Origin: Sinomonas sp. P10A9
GTDB taxonomy: Bacteria > Actinomycetota > Actinomycetes > Actinomycetales > Micrococcaceae
Assembly: GCF_041022165.1 (NCBI RefSeq)
Contig: NZ_CP163302.1
Coordinates: 4,216,001 to 4,280,000 of the forward strand
Reading direction: 5' to 3'
DNA: 64,000 nucleotides
Made by a program: the position numbers and the translations under genes. The notes beneath the pieces were generated by a model, which made no database searches, was not told the DNA's origin, and worked only from the letters and a program-made list of their open reading frames with translations. Below, piece after piece: positions 44,179 to 52,761 of this stretch. Positions within the stretch are counted from its first letter, which is position 1. Every line of letters begins with the position of its first letter.

Positions 44179-47019
44179 TCAGCCCTCCATCCGCCGCTTC
44201 GTCCTCGCTGTCGCCACCGCGCTCCACGGGTCCTCGGGCCACGGGTGCTTGGGGTAGCGCCCGCGCATCTCGGCGCGCACCTGGGCGTACGGCCCCGACC
44301 AGAACGACGCGAGGTCGCCTGTGATGGCCAGCGGGCGACCAGCCGGGGAGAGCAGCTGGAAGACAACGGGCACCCGCCCGTCCACGAGCCGGGGCGTCTC
44401 GGCCCAGCCGAAGCACTCCTGGAGCTTCACGGCGACCACCGGCCGAGGGCTTGAAGCTGCGGGTACGTCGTCGGCCACCGTCGAGCCCGAACCGTCGGGA
44501 ACTGCCGGGTACTCGATCCGGACCCGGGATCCGCTGGGCACCTCGAGCCGCTCGGGCGCGAGTTCGTCGAAACGCGCCGCCTCGGGCCAGGGCAGGAGCC
44601 GCCGCAGGGGTTGGGAGAGGTTCACGGATCGAACTGACGCGCCGCCAGCCAGCGCGTCGAGCTCGGGGGCGAGCCAGTCCTCGAGCCGGGACAGCAGACC
44701 GGTCTCCGTCACGTCCGGCCACGGGTCGCCCAGCTCGCGGCGCACGAGGGCGAGCCGACGGCGCAGCGCGTCCGCGGCGTCGGACCAGCCGATCATCCCG
44801 AGCCCCTCCGCCGCGAGCGCACGCACGACGGCGCCGTGCCCTTCCTCGCGCGTCGGCCTCACCGGGGTCGACACGAGGACAATCGCGCCGAGCCGCCGTT
44901 CCCGCCTCGCCGCGACCCTGCCGTTCTCGAATCGGGCCTCGACCCTGTCGGTGAGCAGGTGCGCCGCGGCGCGCTCGGCCGCTTGCTGGCTGATCGGAGC
45001 GGCCGCACGCACGACGGCGCCGGTCCCCGCGGCGTCCCGGCCCGCCGCCCGCGCGGCGTCGGCAACGGCGAGCCATTCGTGACCCGCGAGCGAGCTGCCC
45101 GCCGGCAGGCCGGCCCGCGTGCCAGAGGCCAGAAGGTACTGCTCGCGGCCCCCACCGGAGCCCGCGACGCGGCGAGCCACGAAGCTGGGGAACGCCAGCG
45201 CGATCACCGTCCCCACCCCCGATGCGGGGTCACCTCCCACCGATGCGGAGTCACCTCCCACCGATGCGGAGTCACCTTTCGCGGATGAGGAGTCACCTTT
45301 CGCGGATGAGGAGTCGCCTCCCACCGATGCGGGGTCACCACCCGCGGATGCGGGGTCACCCGCGCGAGGCCTCGTCCCGCGCCGGGCTACCTGGCTAGAG
45401 ATCTCCCGGGCGAGGCGCTCGAAGCGCCCCACCTCCTGCGCCCAGGCCCTCGCCTGCGGGTCCGGGCCTGACCGCAGCGACCCGAGCAGCCGGCCCAGGT
45501 CGGCACCGGGAGGCCGGAGATCTCGGGCCACCATCGCCACGGCCTCGGCGGCCAGCCTTGGGCTGACGAGCGCGGCGCCGTCGAGCAGCGCCCGCCCAAG
45601 CCGGGGGTCGGCAGGAATGCGCGCAAGGGTCCTGCCCAGTTCGGTCGCATGGCCCAGATGATCGATCGCACCGATGGCGGAGAGCACGGCGAGGGCGTCC
45701 GCCAGCGCTGCCCGCGGCGGCGGATCCGGCAGCGCGAGCCCCTCCCCGCCCGGCGCGCCCCAGCATGCAAGCACCAGCGCGGCCTCGGTCAGGTCCGCGG
45801 AGGCGATCTCGGGCGTCGAATGGGCGGGAGCGGCGGCATACGCGCGTTCGTCGTAGCACCGCACCACGCGTCCAGGTCCTTGGCGTGCCGCGCGTCCGGC
45901 GCGCTGCTCGGCCGAGGCCCGCGAACACGAGACCGTCACCAGGCCCGACATCCCGCGCGACGCATCGCGCCGAGGCTCCCGAGAGAGCCCCGAGTCGACC
46001 ACGAGGCGCACGCCCGGGACCGTCAGGGAGGATTCCGCGAGAGCCGTCGAGACGACGATTCGGGGCAGATCCCCGGGCGCACGGCCCGACACGGCCCGGT
46101 CCTGTTCGGCGGCCGGCGCCTGGCCGTGCAGCTCGAGGACCTCGACCCCGGCTCCGCGGACCAGCCCCTGCAGTCGCTGAGCCACCACATTGACCTCGCG
46201 CGCGCCGGGCACGAACACGAGTGCGTCGATATCGCGCCCCGCGGAGAGCGCCGCGGCGTGCTCGGCAAATGCCACGTCCGCGACATGGTCGAGGAACGCG
46301 CGCGTCACCCCACGCTCATCGAGCCTTGGAGCGGACGACGGCGCCCACCCCACCTCGAGCGGGTACAGCGCCGACGGCGAGTCGACCACGGGAGCCGGGC
46401 CGCCGCCGTCGTGCGTGCCGGGCTCGTCCGCGAGGAGGGCCGCGAACCGCGGGGCGTCGACGGTAGCGGACATCGCGACGACCGTGAGATCCGCGCGCAG
46501 CTGCCGCACCTCGGCGAGCATCCCGACGAGGAGGTCGGTCTCGAGGCCGCGCTCGTGGACCTCGTCGAGGACCACGGCGGCGGTGCCCTCGAGCCCGGGA
46601 TCCGCGAGGAGGCGGCGCAGGAGGATGCCCGGGGTCACGAACTCGACGACCGTCCCGGGACCGGCCTTCCGCTCGCCGCGGACCGTGTACCCAACGCGGC
46701 CGCCCACGGCCGTGCCATCGAGCGCGGCCAGTCGGCGGGCGGCCGCCCGCACGGCGACCCGCCGGGGCTGCGTGACGACGACACGCGGCGCGGCGACGAC
46801 ACGCGGCGCGGCCGCGCGGTCGTCTGCCCACCTAGCGAAGGCGAGATTCGCCACGAGCGGCGGGACGAGGGTCGTCTTGCCCGTGCCGGGAGGGGCCTGC
46901 ACGACGGCGGCCGGCCCGGGCCCCGCCGCCAGCACGCCTTCGAGCGCGGGGAGCGAGCCGGCGAACGTCAGGCCGCGGCCGATCCGGTCGAGGTCGAAGG
47001 GCTGACGCGCGGAGGTCAC
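44179..47019 (-). CDS. hrpB: ATP-dependent helicase HrpB
   Basis: A 946-residue DEAH-family helicase. Walker A is APPGTGKTT, motif II VLDEVHERGL, motif III SATV, and motif VI QRAGRAARQGPGR. A C-terminal HrpB domain (to ~940) includes PWPEAARFDELAPE and GDLASFWSGPYAQVRAEMRGRYPKHPWPEDP. GTG 47019 is preferred, since CACAAT ends six bases upstream; earlier frame is rejected for lack of signals. A 49-residue tract of seven 7-residue repeats (around residues 551-600) is encoded by a 21-bp tandem repeat in a linker region. The cellular role of bacterial HrpB is poorly defined. Confidence 0.93.
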   Translation of the reverse strand: MTSARQPFDLDRIGRGLTFAGSLPALEGVLAAGPGPAAVVQAPPGTGKTTLVPPLVANLAFARWADDRAAAPRVVAAPRVVVTQPRRVAVRAAARRLAALDGTAVGGRVGYTVRGERKAGPGTVVEFVTPGILLRRLLADPGLEGTAAVVLDEVHERGLETDLLVGMLAEVRQLRADLTVVAMSATVDAPRFAALLADEPGTHDGGGPAPVVDSPSALYPLEVGWAPSSAPRLDERGVTRAFLDHVADVAFAEHAAALSAGRDIDALVFVPGAREVNVVAQRLQGLVRGAGVEVLELHGQAPAAEQDRAVSGRAPGDLPRIVVSTALAESSLTVPGVRLVVDSGLSREPRRDASRGMSGLVTVSCSRASAEQRAGRAARQGPGRVVRCYDERAYAAAPAHSTPEIASADLTEAALVLACWGAPGGEGLALPDPPPRAALADALAVLSAIGAIDHLGHATELGRTLARIPADPRLGRALLDGAALVSPRLAAEAVAMVARDLRPPGADLGRLLGSLRSGPDPQARAWAQEVGRFERLAREISSQVARRGTRPRAGDPASAGGDPASVGGDSSSAKGDSSSAKGDSASVGGDSASVGGDPASGVGTVIALAFPSFVARRVAGSGGGREQYLLASGTRAGLPAGSSLAGHEWLAVADAARAAGRDAAGTGAVVRAAAPISQQAAERAAAHLLTDRVEARFENGRVAARRERRLGAIVLVSTPVRPTREEGHGAVVRALAAEGLGMIGWSDAADALRRRLALVRRELGDPWPDVTETGLLSRLEDWLAPELDALAGGASVRSVNLSQPLRRLLPWPEAARFDELAPERLEVPSGSRVRIEYPAVPDGSGSTVADDVPAASSPRPVVAVKLQECFGWAETPRLVDGRVPVVFQLLSPAGRPLAITGDLASFWSGPYAQVRAEMRGRYPKHPWPEDPWSAVATARTKRRMEG
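45221..45367. repeat. Seven tandem 21-bp repeats inside hrpB
   Basis: Seven contiguous units, each starting GATG (GATGCGGGGTCACC or GATGCGGAGTCACC variants), with no gaps. They encode GGDPASV/GGDSSSA-type heptads in-frame, so copy number can change without breaking the gene. Two diverged groups (CCTCCCACC and CCTTTCGCG ends) occur as adjacent pairs, indicating duplication of neighbours. A related intergenic copy lies at 11963. Confidence 0.9.
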
Positions 47020-47151
47020 CGGTCCATTGTGCCGGGATCCGCAACGGTCGCTACGCGCCTCAGCCCGACTTCCCGCCCTGGACCCGGCCACGGGGCTCAT
47101 CCGGCTATGAGCCGAACCGGGCTGGAGCGCACCCTCGGACGGAAACCCCGC

Positions 47152-47781
47152 CTACTTCCGGATGATCCGGCGCCGCCGCGCCTCGGCGATCGCAGCGGTC
47201 CGGTTGTCCACGCCGAGCTTCGCGTAGATGTGCACGAGGTGCGTCTTGACGGTCGCCTCGGAGATGAAGAGCGTCCTGGCGAGCTGCCGGTTGCTCGCGC
47301 CGCCGGCGAGCCGCTCGAGGAGCTCGAGCTCGCGGTCCGAGAGGGCGTCCTCGGCCCGGGTCCGCTCAATTCGCGCCTCGACCCCGGGCGCGAGCACTCG
47401 GGACCCGGCGGCGGCCGCGAGGACTGCCCTGCGGATGTCCTCGGGTGGTGCGTCCTTGAGCATGTATCCGGCGGCCCCGGCCGCAAGGGCGGCGCGGATG
47501 TCCGCGTCGGTGTCGTAGGTCGTGAGGATGAGGACCGGCGGCGCGGCGTCGAGCGCACGCATCATTCCGGTGGCCGTGACGCCGTCCATGCCGGCCATCT
47601 GGAGATCCATGAGCACCAAGTCGATCGGCTCGCCGAGCGTGCGGGCCTTCTCGAGCTCGGCGAGGGCGGCCGCGCCGTCGGACGCCTCGGCACCGACCTC
47701 GACCTCCTCGAAATCCGAGAGCATCGCGCGCAGCCCCGCGCGCACCACGGGGTGGTCGTCGACCAGCAGCACCCGGATCAT
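47152..47781 (-). CDS. NarL/LuxR-type response regulator
   Basis: A 209-residue regulator. Receiver domain starts IRVLLVDDHPVVRAGL with phospho-acceptor in DLVLMDLQMAG and Lys in GYMLKDA. The LuxR helix-turn-helix is LSDRELELLERLAGGASNRQLARTLFISEATVKTHL. Its ATG overlaps the upstream kinase stop (ATGA). It forms a stand-alone two-component pair with no obvious target gene next to it. Confidence 0.94.
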   Translation of the reverse strand: MIRVLLVDDHPVVRAGLRAMLSDFEEVEVGAEASDGAAALAELEKARTLGEPIDLVLMDLQMAGMDGVTATGMMRALDAAPPVLILTTYDTDADIRAALAAGAAGYMLKDAPPEDIRRAVLAAAAGSRVLAPGVEARIERTRAEDALSDRELELLERLAGGASNRQLARTLFISEATVKTHLVHIYAKLGVDNRTAAIAEARRRRIIRK

Positions 47782-49169
47782 GCGTCCCCTTGTCCTGTGC
47801 CCGCCGCTCCGAAGACTCCTCCGCCAGGCGCCGGAAGCCGCACCGCCACGACCGTTCCCTCGCCCGGAGCCGATTCGATCGCGAGGGTTCCGCCGATCCC
47901 CTCGACGCGCTCGCGCAGCCCACGCAGCCCGTACCCGGTCCCGTCGGGGCGCGGCGCCTCGGGCAGCGCGGCCGGGTCGAACCCGGCGCCGTCGTCGAAC
48001 ACGTCGAGCATCACCTCGCCGTCGAGGTAGGCCAGGCTCACGACGGCGGTGCGCGCCGCCGCGTGCGCCCACACGTTCGCGAGGCTCGCCTGGGCAGCCC
48101 GCAGGAGCACCTCCTCCGCTGCGGTGGTGAGCGGGCGAGGCTCTCCGTCGAGGTCGAAGCGGCACTCGAGCCCGTTGCCGCGGGCGGACGACTCGGCGGC
48201 AGTGCGGACGCAGAGCCCGCGCAGCGCGTCCGGGAGCCGGCCCCGGGGGTTGAGCGGAGTCGAAACCCCGGGGCCGGCGTCGCCCCGCTCCCCGGCCGCA
48301 GGCGCGAGCGCCGGCGAGGAGAGCCCCCGGACAAACGCCCGCGCCTCCGCGAGGGAGTCGGCGGCGGTGGCCTGCACGATCCCGAGCCGCTCGCGCGCGG
48401 CGGGTGCATCGCCCTCGTCGAGGGCCTTGGCCACAGACCGGCCCATGAGCACGATCGAGGAGAAGCCCTGCGCGAGCGTGTCGTGGATCTCTCGCGCGAG
48501 CCGCTCCCGCTCGGCCAGGACACCTGCGCGGTGCTGGCTCTCGGCGAGTGCCGCCCGGGTGCGGCGCAGCTCGTCGGCGGCGGCGCGCTGCGCCTCGGCC
48601 TCCGTATAGAGCGCGCGGTACGCGAACGAGGTCACGACGGCGAACGCAGCGCCGAACAGCGGCCCGAGCAGTGTCGCGGGGGCGATGGGGCCGCCTCCGC
48701 CGTGCCGCCAGAGGGCCAGGACCACGAGCTCGGCGGTGACGACCACCGCGATGACGCCCCACCACCGCGCAAGCAGATGCAGCTGCAGGAAGAAGAGCGC
48801 GAACGCAACCCAGGCGAATTCGGCGCTGGACGCCACGAGCACGAGCCACAGCCCGCAGACCACCCCGAGCCACGGCAGCACGTACCGCGCGGGATCGAAG
48901 GTCGCCCCCTGGGCGTGCCGCTTCTCGGCCACGGTCCCCGCGAGGTAGACGGCCGCGAGGAGCGCCGCGGCGGGAAGCACGACGCCGAGAGGTGCTGGCG
49001 CGCGCATGGCACCGTCCGTCGTCGTGCCCGCCAGCGACGGGGAGGGAAGCACGGATCGGACCGTCCCCACCAGGAGGAGGGCCGCGAAGCCTACGTGAAG
49101 GGCGACGCGCAACCAGCGCAGGACCTGCTCGGTGCTCGTCGTCGTGGCGTCCACAGCGTTCGCGGCCAT
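47778..49169 (-). CDS. Sensor histidine kinase (HisKA_3 type)
   Basis: A 463-residue kinase with about six transmembrane helices in residues 15-200. The phospho-acceptor helix is ERERLAREIHDTLAQGFSSIVLMG. The ATPase domain has GAGFDP and GTGYGLRGLRERVEGIGG. A loop of about 20 residues (VSTPLNPRG) between the helix and the ATPase domain is encoded by a palindromic insert at 48241-48273. ATG 49169 is chosen; a longer GTG-initiated frame cannot be excluded. Confidence 0.92.
   Translation of the reverse strand: MAANAVDATTTSTEQVLRWLRVALHVGFAALLLVGTVRSVLPSPSLAGTTTDGAMRAPAPLGVVLPAAALLAAVYLAGTVAEKRHAQGATFDPARYVLPWLGVVCGLWLVLVASSAEFAWVAFALFFLQLHLLARWWGVIAVVVTAELVVLALWRHGGGGPIAPATLLGPLFGAAFAVVTSFAYRALYTEAEAQRAAADELRRTRAALAESQHRAGVLAERERLAREIHDTLAQGFSSIVLMGRSVAKALDEGDAPAARERLGIVQATAADSLAEARAFVRGLSSPALAPAAGERGDAGPGVSTPLNPRGRLPDALRGLCVRTAAESSARGNGLECRFDLDGEPRPLTTAAEEVLLRAAQASLANVWAHAAARTAVVSLAYLDGEVMLDVFDDGAGFDPAALPEAPRPDGTGYGLRGLRERVEGIGGTLAIESAPGEGTVVAVRLPAPGGGVFGAAGTGQGDA
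48241..48273. repeat. Palindromic mini-element in the kinase gene
   Basis: CCCCGGGG ends pair across 33 bases, with a TTGAGCGGAGTCGAAA core. The core resembles dispersed GGTTTCGACTCCGCTCAACC-like palindromes I recall from Micrococcaceae genomes. It is in-frame and lies between the two catalytic halves of the kinase. Confidence 0.5.
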
Positions 49170-49206
49170 GTCCCCGGACTCTGGCACCGCGCTGCCTGCG
49201 GTGGCG

Positions 49207-50670
49207 TCAGGCACGGCCCGCCCGCAGTCCGGCACTGACCTTCCGGCGGAGATCGGCCCACGTGAGCGCATCCGGCGCGCCGTCGAACGCGCCGCCCTGC
49301 GGATCGTCCTGCCGGGAGAGGCGGATCGGGTCACCGGAGGGCTCGTAGATGTCCATGAGCACGCGCGCACACAGGTAGCCGACCGCGATCATGTGCAGGA
49401 GGATCGCGCCCACGTAGTAGGGCGAATCGATGTTGTTCGTCGACGGACCCCCGCTCGTCGTGGCCCCCAGGTACATCCACACCGCCCACCAGTGCAGCGC
49501 CTCGGCGAGCATCCAGAGGAGGAAGTCCCGCCAGCGCGGCCGCGCGAGGGCCAGGAGCGGGATGAGCCAGAGGACATACTGCGGCGAGTAGACCTTGTTG
49601 GTGAGGATGAACGCGGCGACGATGAGGAACGTCAGCTGGGCCAACCGCGGCCGCCGCGGCGCGTGCAGGGCCACGAACGCGATCGCGAGGCACGCGAGGC
49701 TGAAGGACACGGTCGCGATGACGTTGACGGCAGGCGTCTCGAGCGGTGCGCCGTAGCGGATGCGTTCCACGACGAGGTTCCACGCGAAGTAGATGGACGA
49801 GAATCCGGCGGTGCGGTCGCGGGCGAAGTCGAAGAAGTACACCCAGCCACGCGGGTCGAGGAGCATCGCCGGGAGGTTCGCGGCGAGCCACGTCACCCCT
49901 GCGGCCGCGGCCGTGAGCCACAGCGGCCTGTACCGTCCGGTGCGCACTGCGAGCAGCACGATGGCCCCGAGCACGAGCACCGGGTACAGCTTCGTGGCCG
50001 CGCCGAGGCCGATGAGCACGCCCGCCCACACGGGCTGGTTCCGGGCGAACAGGTACATGCCCACCGCGAGCAGCGCCACCGACCACAGGTCCCAGTTGAT
50101 GAACCCTGCCAGGATGGCGCCGGGGGCAATGGCGAGCATGGCCGCGTCCCACGGGCGCCGCCGGTTGGAGCGCGCGGTCGCGACCACCGCCACGATCCAC
50201 ATGACCGCGAGGAGCACGGCGTTGACGTCGAAGTATCCCGTGGCGCGCGCCTCGGTGGTCCCGGTCCCGGGCACGACCAGCGCAGTGAGGCCCGCGATGA
50301 GGCTCGTGAGCACTGGGTACTCGAAGGGCGCGCCCTGGCCCAGGAGCGGCAGGATGCCGTCGGCGAAGCCCCGCTCCTTGAACAGGACGGGCAGGTCCGA
50401 GTAGCAGGCCGCATAGAAATGCTGTGGCGTCGTCCAGCCGTTGACGCGGCAGTAGCCCTTGATCACGACGCCGAGCACGGCAGCCAGGGCGGTGAGGATC
50501 ACGAGCACGCGCTCGGGCGTCCAGAATCCACTGCGGACTATGCCGGGGGCCGCGTGGTCGCCGAGGGGCCCTCCGATAGCCTCGGAAAGCGTGTGCAGGA
50601 GGGGGTCATTGCGGGTCGGCGAGATGACCGCCTGCCGTGCATCGGGCTTCTCGTCGGGGCTCGGCTGCAT
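49207..50670 (-). CDS. GT87 family membrane glycosyltransferase (mannosyltransferase-like)
   Basis: A 487-residue polytopic protein with about ten helices and the GT87/DUF2029 blocks YCRVNGWTTPQHFYAACYSDLPVLF (first external loop) and EYPVLTSLIAGL. It also carries NWDLWSVALLAVGMYLFAR and GLGAATKLYPVLVLG. GT87 enzymes transfer sugars from polyprenyl-phosphate donors to envelope glycolipids. TAGGCT ends six bases before the ATG, a leaderless design. Homologues often sit close to rpsF in related genomes; here rpsF is about 47 kb away in the window. Confidence 0.9.
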   Translation of the reverse strand: MQPSPDEKPDARQAVISPTRNDPLLHTLSEAIGGPLGDHAAPGIVRSGFWTPERVLVILTALAAVLGVVIKGYCRVNGWTTPQHFYAACYSDLPVLFKERGFADGILPLLGQGAPFEYPVLTSLIAGLTALVVPGTGTTEARATGYFDVNAVLLAVMWIVAVVATARSNRRRPWDAAMLAIAPGAILAGFINWDLWSVALLAVGMYLFARNQPVWAGVLIGLGAATKLYPVLVLGAIVLLAVRTGRYRPLWLTAAAAGVTWLAANLPAMLLDPRGWVYFFDFARDRTAGFSSIYFAWNLVVERIRYGAPLETPAVNVIATVSFSLACLAIAFVALHAPRRPRLAQLTFLIVAAFILTNKVYSPQYVLWLIPLLALARPRWRDFLLWMLAEALHWWAVWMYLGATTSGGPSTNNIDSPYYVGAILLHMIAVGYLCARVLMDIYEPSGDPIRLSRQDDPQGGAFDGAPDALTWADLRRKVSAGLRAGRA

Positions 50671-50789
50671 GCGTCGAGCCTACCGCCCGACGTCGCGGGC
50701 CCCCTCCAGCTTTCGACGTCCACGGTCCGGCAGGCCGCCCCACAGGAGGACGGCCCGCCGGATGACCCGCGGCATCGGGAGGCCGGAGG

Positions 50790-51638
50790 TCAGGGAGTGA
50801 CGCCGAACCCCGCGAGCCAGGTCTGGGAGCTCGGGATGTCCACGCGCTGGTAGCCATCGGTACCCCGGCAGTTCGCGGTGCGTCCGAAACTCGTCACGCC
50901 GACGATCACCCCGTCGAGGAAGACCGGCCCCCCGGAGTCTCCGAAGCAGGTCCCGCCGGTGTCCTGTGGGGTATTGACGTTGGCGTGGGTCTGGAAGACC
51001 TGGGTGTCGAGCTTCTGGAACCGCATGTCCACGGAGCGGCGGATGAGGGGGTAGCTCATGGGTGCCGGCTTCTGCGGTCCGGAGTCCGGCTTGCGCACCT
51101 CCGTCCCGTAGCCCACAGCCGTCACGACCGTCTGGGCCAGGTCACCGGGACGGATCGCATCGAGCGTCCCCGCCGCGGCGATCGGGTAGGTGGGCCTGTC
51201 AGTCACCGGGCTGTCGAGCACGACGACGCCGAGATCGTTCCAGTTCCGCAGGTCGGTGAAGCCGGAGTAGTCCGGATGGGCCTGCGCGGTGCCGGTGATC
51301 CTGCCCGCGAGATCAGTCGCCGTGTAGCCCGCACTCGGGTGCGCGGCCGTGGGGAGCCCGGACGGCGGCGCCTCGGCGACCACAGGCCTGAAGTCCACGA
51401 GGACCTTGCCCACCGTGTCCGAGGTGCAGTGGGCGGCGGTGAGGAGCACGGTGGGCGAAACGAGCGCCGCCGAGCAGCGGAAACGCCCGTCGGGTGAGTA
51501 GAACGCAATCATCGCGACCCCCGGGTGGGCGTCACCATCGGCGGTGCCGCCGGTGCTCGCCTGGGCGGGGGCCGCGATGAAGGCCAGACTGCAGACTGTC
51601 GTGAGAGCCGCGAGGATGGCGGCCAGTTTCGTGCGCAT
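50790..51638 (-). CDS. Secreted trypsin-like serine protease (S1)
   Basis: A 282-residue protein with a signal peptide (cleavage near APAQA). Catalytic residues: His in LLTAAHCTS, Asp in WNDLGVVVLDS, Ser in FGDSGGPVF. Cysteine pairs typical of S1 folds are present (RCSA/AHC; TCFGDSG/ANCRG). ATG 51638 follows GAAGGAGAATCG. No prodomain is obvious, so it may be active on export. A TCTCTG-AA-CAGAGA palindrome about 85 bases upstream could control it. Confidence 0.92.
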   Translation of the reverse strand: MRTKLAAILAALTTVCSLAFIAAPAQASTGGTADGDAHPGVAMIAFYSPDGRFRCSAALVSPTVLLTAAHCTSDTVGKVLVDFRPVVAEAPPSGLPTAAHPSAGYTATDLAGRITGTAQAHPDYSGFTDLRNWNDLGVVVLDSPVTDRPTYPIAAAGTLDAIRPGDLAQTVVTAVGYGTEVRKPDSGPQKPAPMSYPLIRRSVDMRFQKLDTQVFQTHANVNTPQDTGGTCFGDSGGPVFLDGVIVGVTSFGRTANCRGTDGYQRVDIPSSQTWLAGFGVTP

Positions 51639-51721
51639 CGATTCTCCTTCCGGTGCACGGGTGCAGTGCACGTGAAGGAGATTCTTCACGAATTGTCCTT
51701 GTCTGGGAAGAGGCTGCGCAT

Positions 51722-51735
51722 TCTCTGAACAGAGA
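51722..51735. promoter_or_regulatory. TCTCTG/CAGAGA palindrome upstream of the S1 protease
   Basis: TCTCTG-AA-CAGAGA, a perfect 6-bp inverted repeat in the 106-base gap between the protease and the small gene upstream. The same CAGAGA/TCTCTG half-sites recur at 52670-52684. Confidence 0.4.
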
Positions 51736-51744
51736 CTGACAGCT

Positions 51745-51999
51745 TCAGAGGATCGGCCGGGACAGTCCGAGCTCGCGCTCCACGGTGTCCCGGTGCGCGT
51801 CGATGCGCACGCTGTCGATGCGGGCTGAGCCGATCGCGGACAGGACGCGACGGATGCGGCGGCCCATGGTGGTCACCTCCTCGGAGGGTCTCGGACGTGC
51901 GGTGCCGGATCCGGCGGACGACGGCGTGTTGGCCGCCTGAGTGTTGGCGGCCGGCTGTGGCTGGGTGTTGGGCAAATGCAGGGTCTGACGCGAGGACAT
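51745..51999 (-). CDS. Small protein of unknown function (84 aa, or 40 aa from an internal start)
   Basis: Not recognised. The N-terminal 44 residues are Gln/Asn/Ala/Pro-rich and disordered. The last 40 (starting MGRRIRRVLSAIGSARIDSV) are basic and amphipathic and end in ELGLSRPIL. Two starts are credible: ATG 51999 after GGAGATCACC, and ATG 51867 after the stronger GAGGAGGTGACCACC. The product may be a 40-residue cationic peptide. It is upstream of the secreted protease in the same orientation. Confidence 0.5.
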   Translation of the reverse strand: MSSRQTLHLPNTQPQPAANTQAANTPSSAGSGTARPRPSEEVTTMGRRIRRVLSAIGSARIDSVRIDAHRDTVERELGLSRPIL

Positions 52000-52407
52000 G
52001 GTGATCTCCGTGCGGAGGACAGCGCAGGATGGCGCGGCCGGGGAGTGGACCGATCGACGAGCCGATCAGAGGACAAGCGCCATCAGGGAATGAGCGGCGC
52101 GGAATTCGCACATCCGATCAACTCAAAGGCACGCTGAAATAGCCCGAGCGAATTGATCGGGGCAAAATGACCCAGGAAATACCAGAAATCCATGGGACGT
52201 GCCGCCAGCACGAGGAGCAGCATCAAGGCACTGCCTTGGTGGGCGCTGCCTCAGTAGGCGGGGAAGAGGAGGGCGGCTCAGCAGGCGGGCTTCACAACGC
52301 TCTGCGTGCGAGGCCCGTACCCTAGGCGCGAGGCGAACAGGCCACAAGAGTCGGCGGTCAGGCCGCGCAGGTGATGTGGCGTCGCAGGAGATTCGCTGCC
52401 GTGAGGG
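52000..52407. other. Gap without a supportable gene
   Basis: About 400 bases. A plus-strand frame over 52199-52639 has no ribosome-binding site, atypical composition and covers the small reverse-strand ORF, so I reject it. The sequence is somewhat less G+C-rich than the rest and holds no clear repeat. It may be the 3' region of the 31-codon transcript unit. Confidence 0.4.
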
Positions 52408-52503
52408 TCAGGCGCCCGTGGCGCCAAAGACCGGAACGAGGCCGCGTCGACCGCACTCAAAGATATCGGTCCAACCCTGCTTGAGGACTCCGGTCATCGT
52501 CAT
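52408..52503 (-). CDS. 31-residue peptide ORF with strong ribosome-binding site
   Basis: It opens MTMTGVLKQGWTDIFECGRR and continues as RGLVPVFGATGA, ending at TGA 52408. It is too short for standard callers, yet the ATG follows GAAGGAGGCTGGACCG, the best-looking site in this stretch. One Cys and two Trp/Phe-containing segments are present. I do not recognise it. Upstream lie 12-bp repeats and a CAGAGA/TCTCTG palindrome. A secreted peptide, leader peptide or chance ORF are all possible. Confidence 0.4.
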   Translation of the reverse strand: MTMTGVLKQGWTDIFECGRRGLVPVFGATGA

Positions 52504-52553
52504 CGGTCCAGCCTCCTTCGCTGTCGTTCGGTCTTGGTGCTTGAGCCGGCTGA

Positions 52554-52613
52554 TCGGTGATCGACTCGATAATCGGATCGGTAATCGGGCCCGTAATCAA
52601 CTCGGCAATCACA
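52554..52613. repeat. Five degenerate 12-bp tandem repeats
   Basis: Five contiguous units with consensus TCGGTAATCGGN: TCGGTGATCGAC, TCGATAATCGGA, TCGGTAATCGGG, CCCGTAATCAAC and TCGGCAATCACA. They lie 50 bases upstream of the 31-codon ORF start. The spacing is close to one helical turn, which would suit an iterated protein-binding site. Confidence 0.65.
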
Positions 52614-52669
52614 GGCCGTCAGCTCATAACAAAAGGTAGACCACTCTCTGGATAAACCGCAAGAGAATG

Positions 52670-52684
52670 CAGAGAAATTCTCTG
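52670..52684. promoter_or_regulatory. CAGAGAA-A-TTCTCTG palindrome
   Basis: A perfect 7-bp inverted repeat around one base, with weaker outer CAAGA/TCTTG arms extending symmetry to about 35 bases. It lies between the histidine phosphatase stop and the small-peptide ORF. Its half-site recurs upstream of the S1 protease and near 52644 (CTCTCTGG). Confidence 0.5.
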
Positions 52685-52761
52685 GAGATTCTTGGCGGAC
52701 GGCCGCGGGAACTCGCTGCTGTGCGCCGATTGAGCTCAGATTAGCCCCGGGAGGACCAGCC

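Noticed and set aside
45221..45367. CRISPR-like array
   Set aside because: Units are contiguous 21-mers without spacers and are translated in-frame inside a helicase gene.
45649..48030. 793-codon plus-strand open frame
   Set aside because: It is antisense to hrpB and the two-component genes, whose catalytic motifs are intact.
52199..52639. 146-codon plus-strand ORF
   Set aside because: No ribosome-binding site or recognisable protein pattern, and it runs across the 12-bp repeats and antisense to the better-supported small ORF.
52500..52680. Minus-strand D-Y-R repeat peptide coupled to the 31-codon ORF
   Set aside because: The frame has no plausible start codon near the repeats. It is open only because it continues from a shadow of the phosphatase gene.
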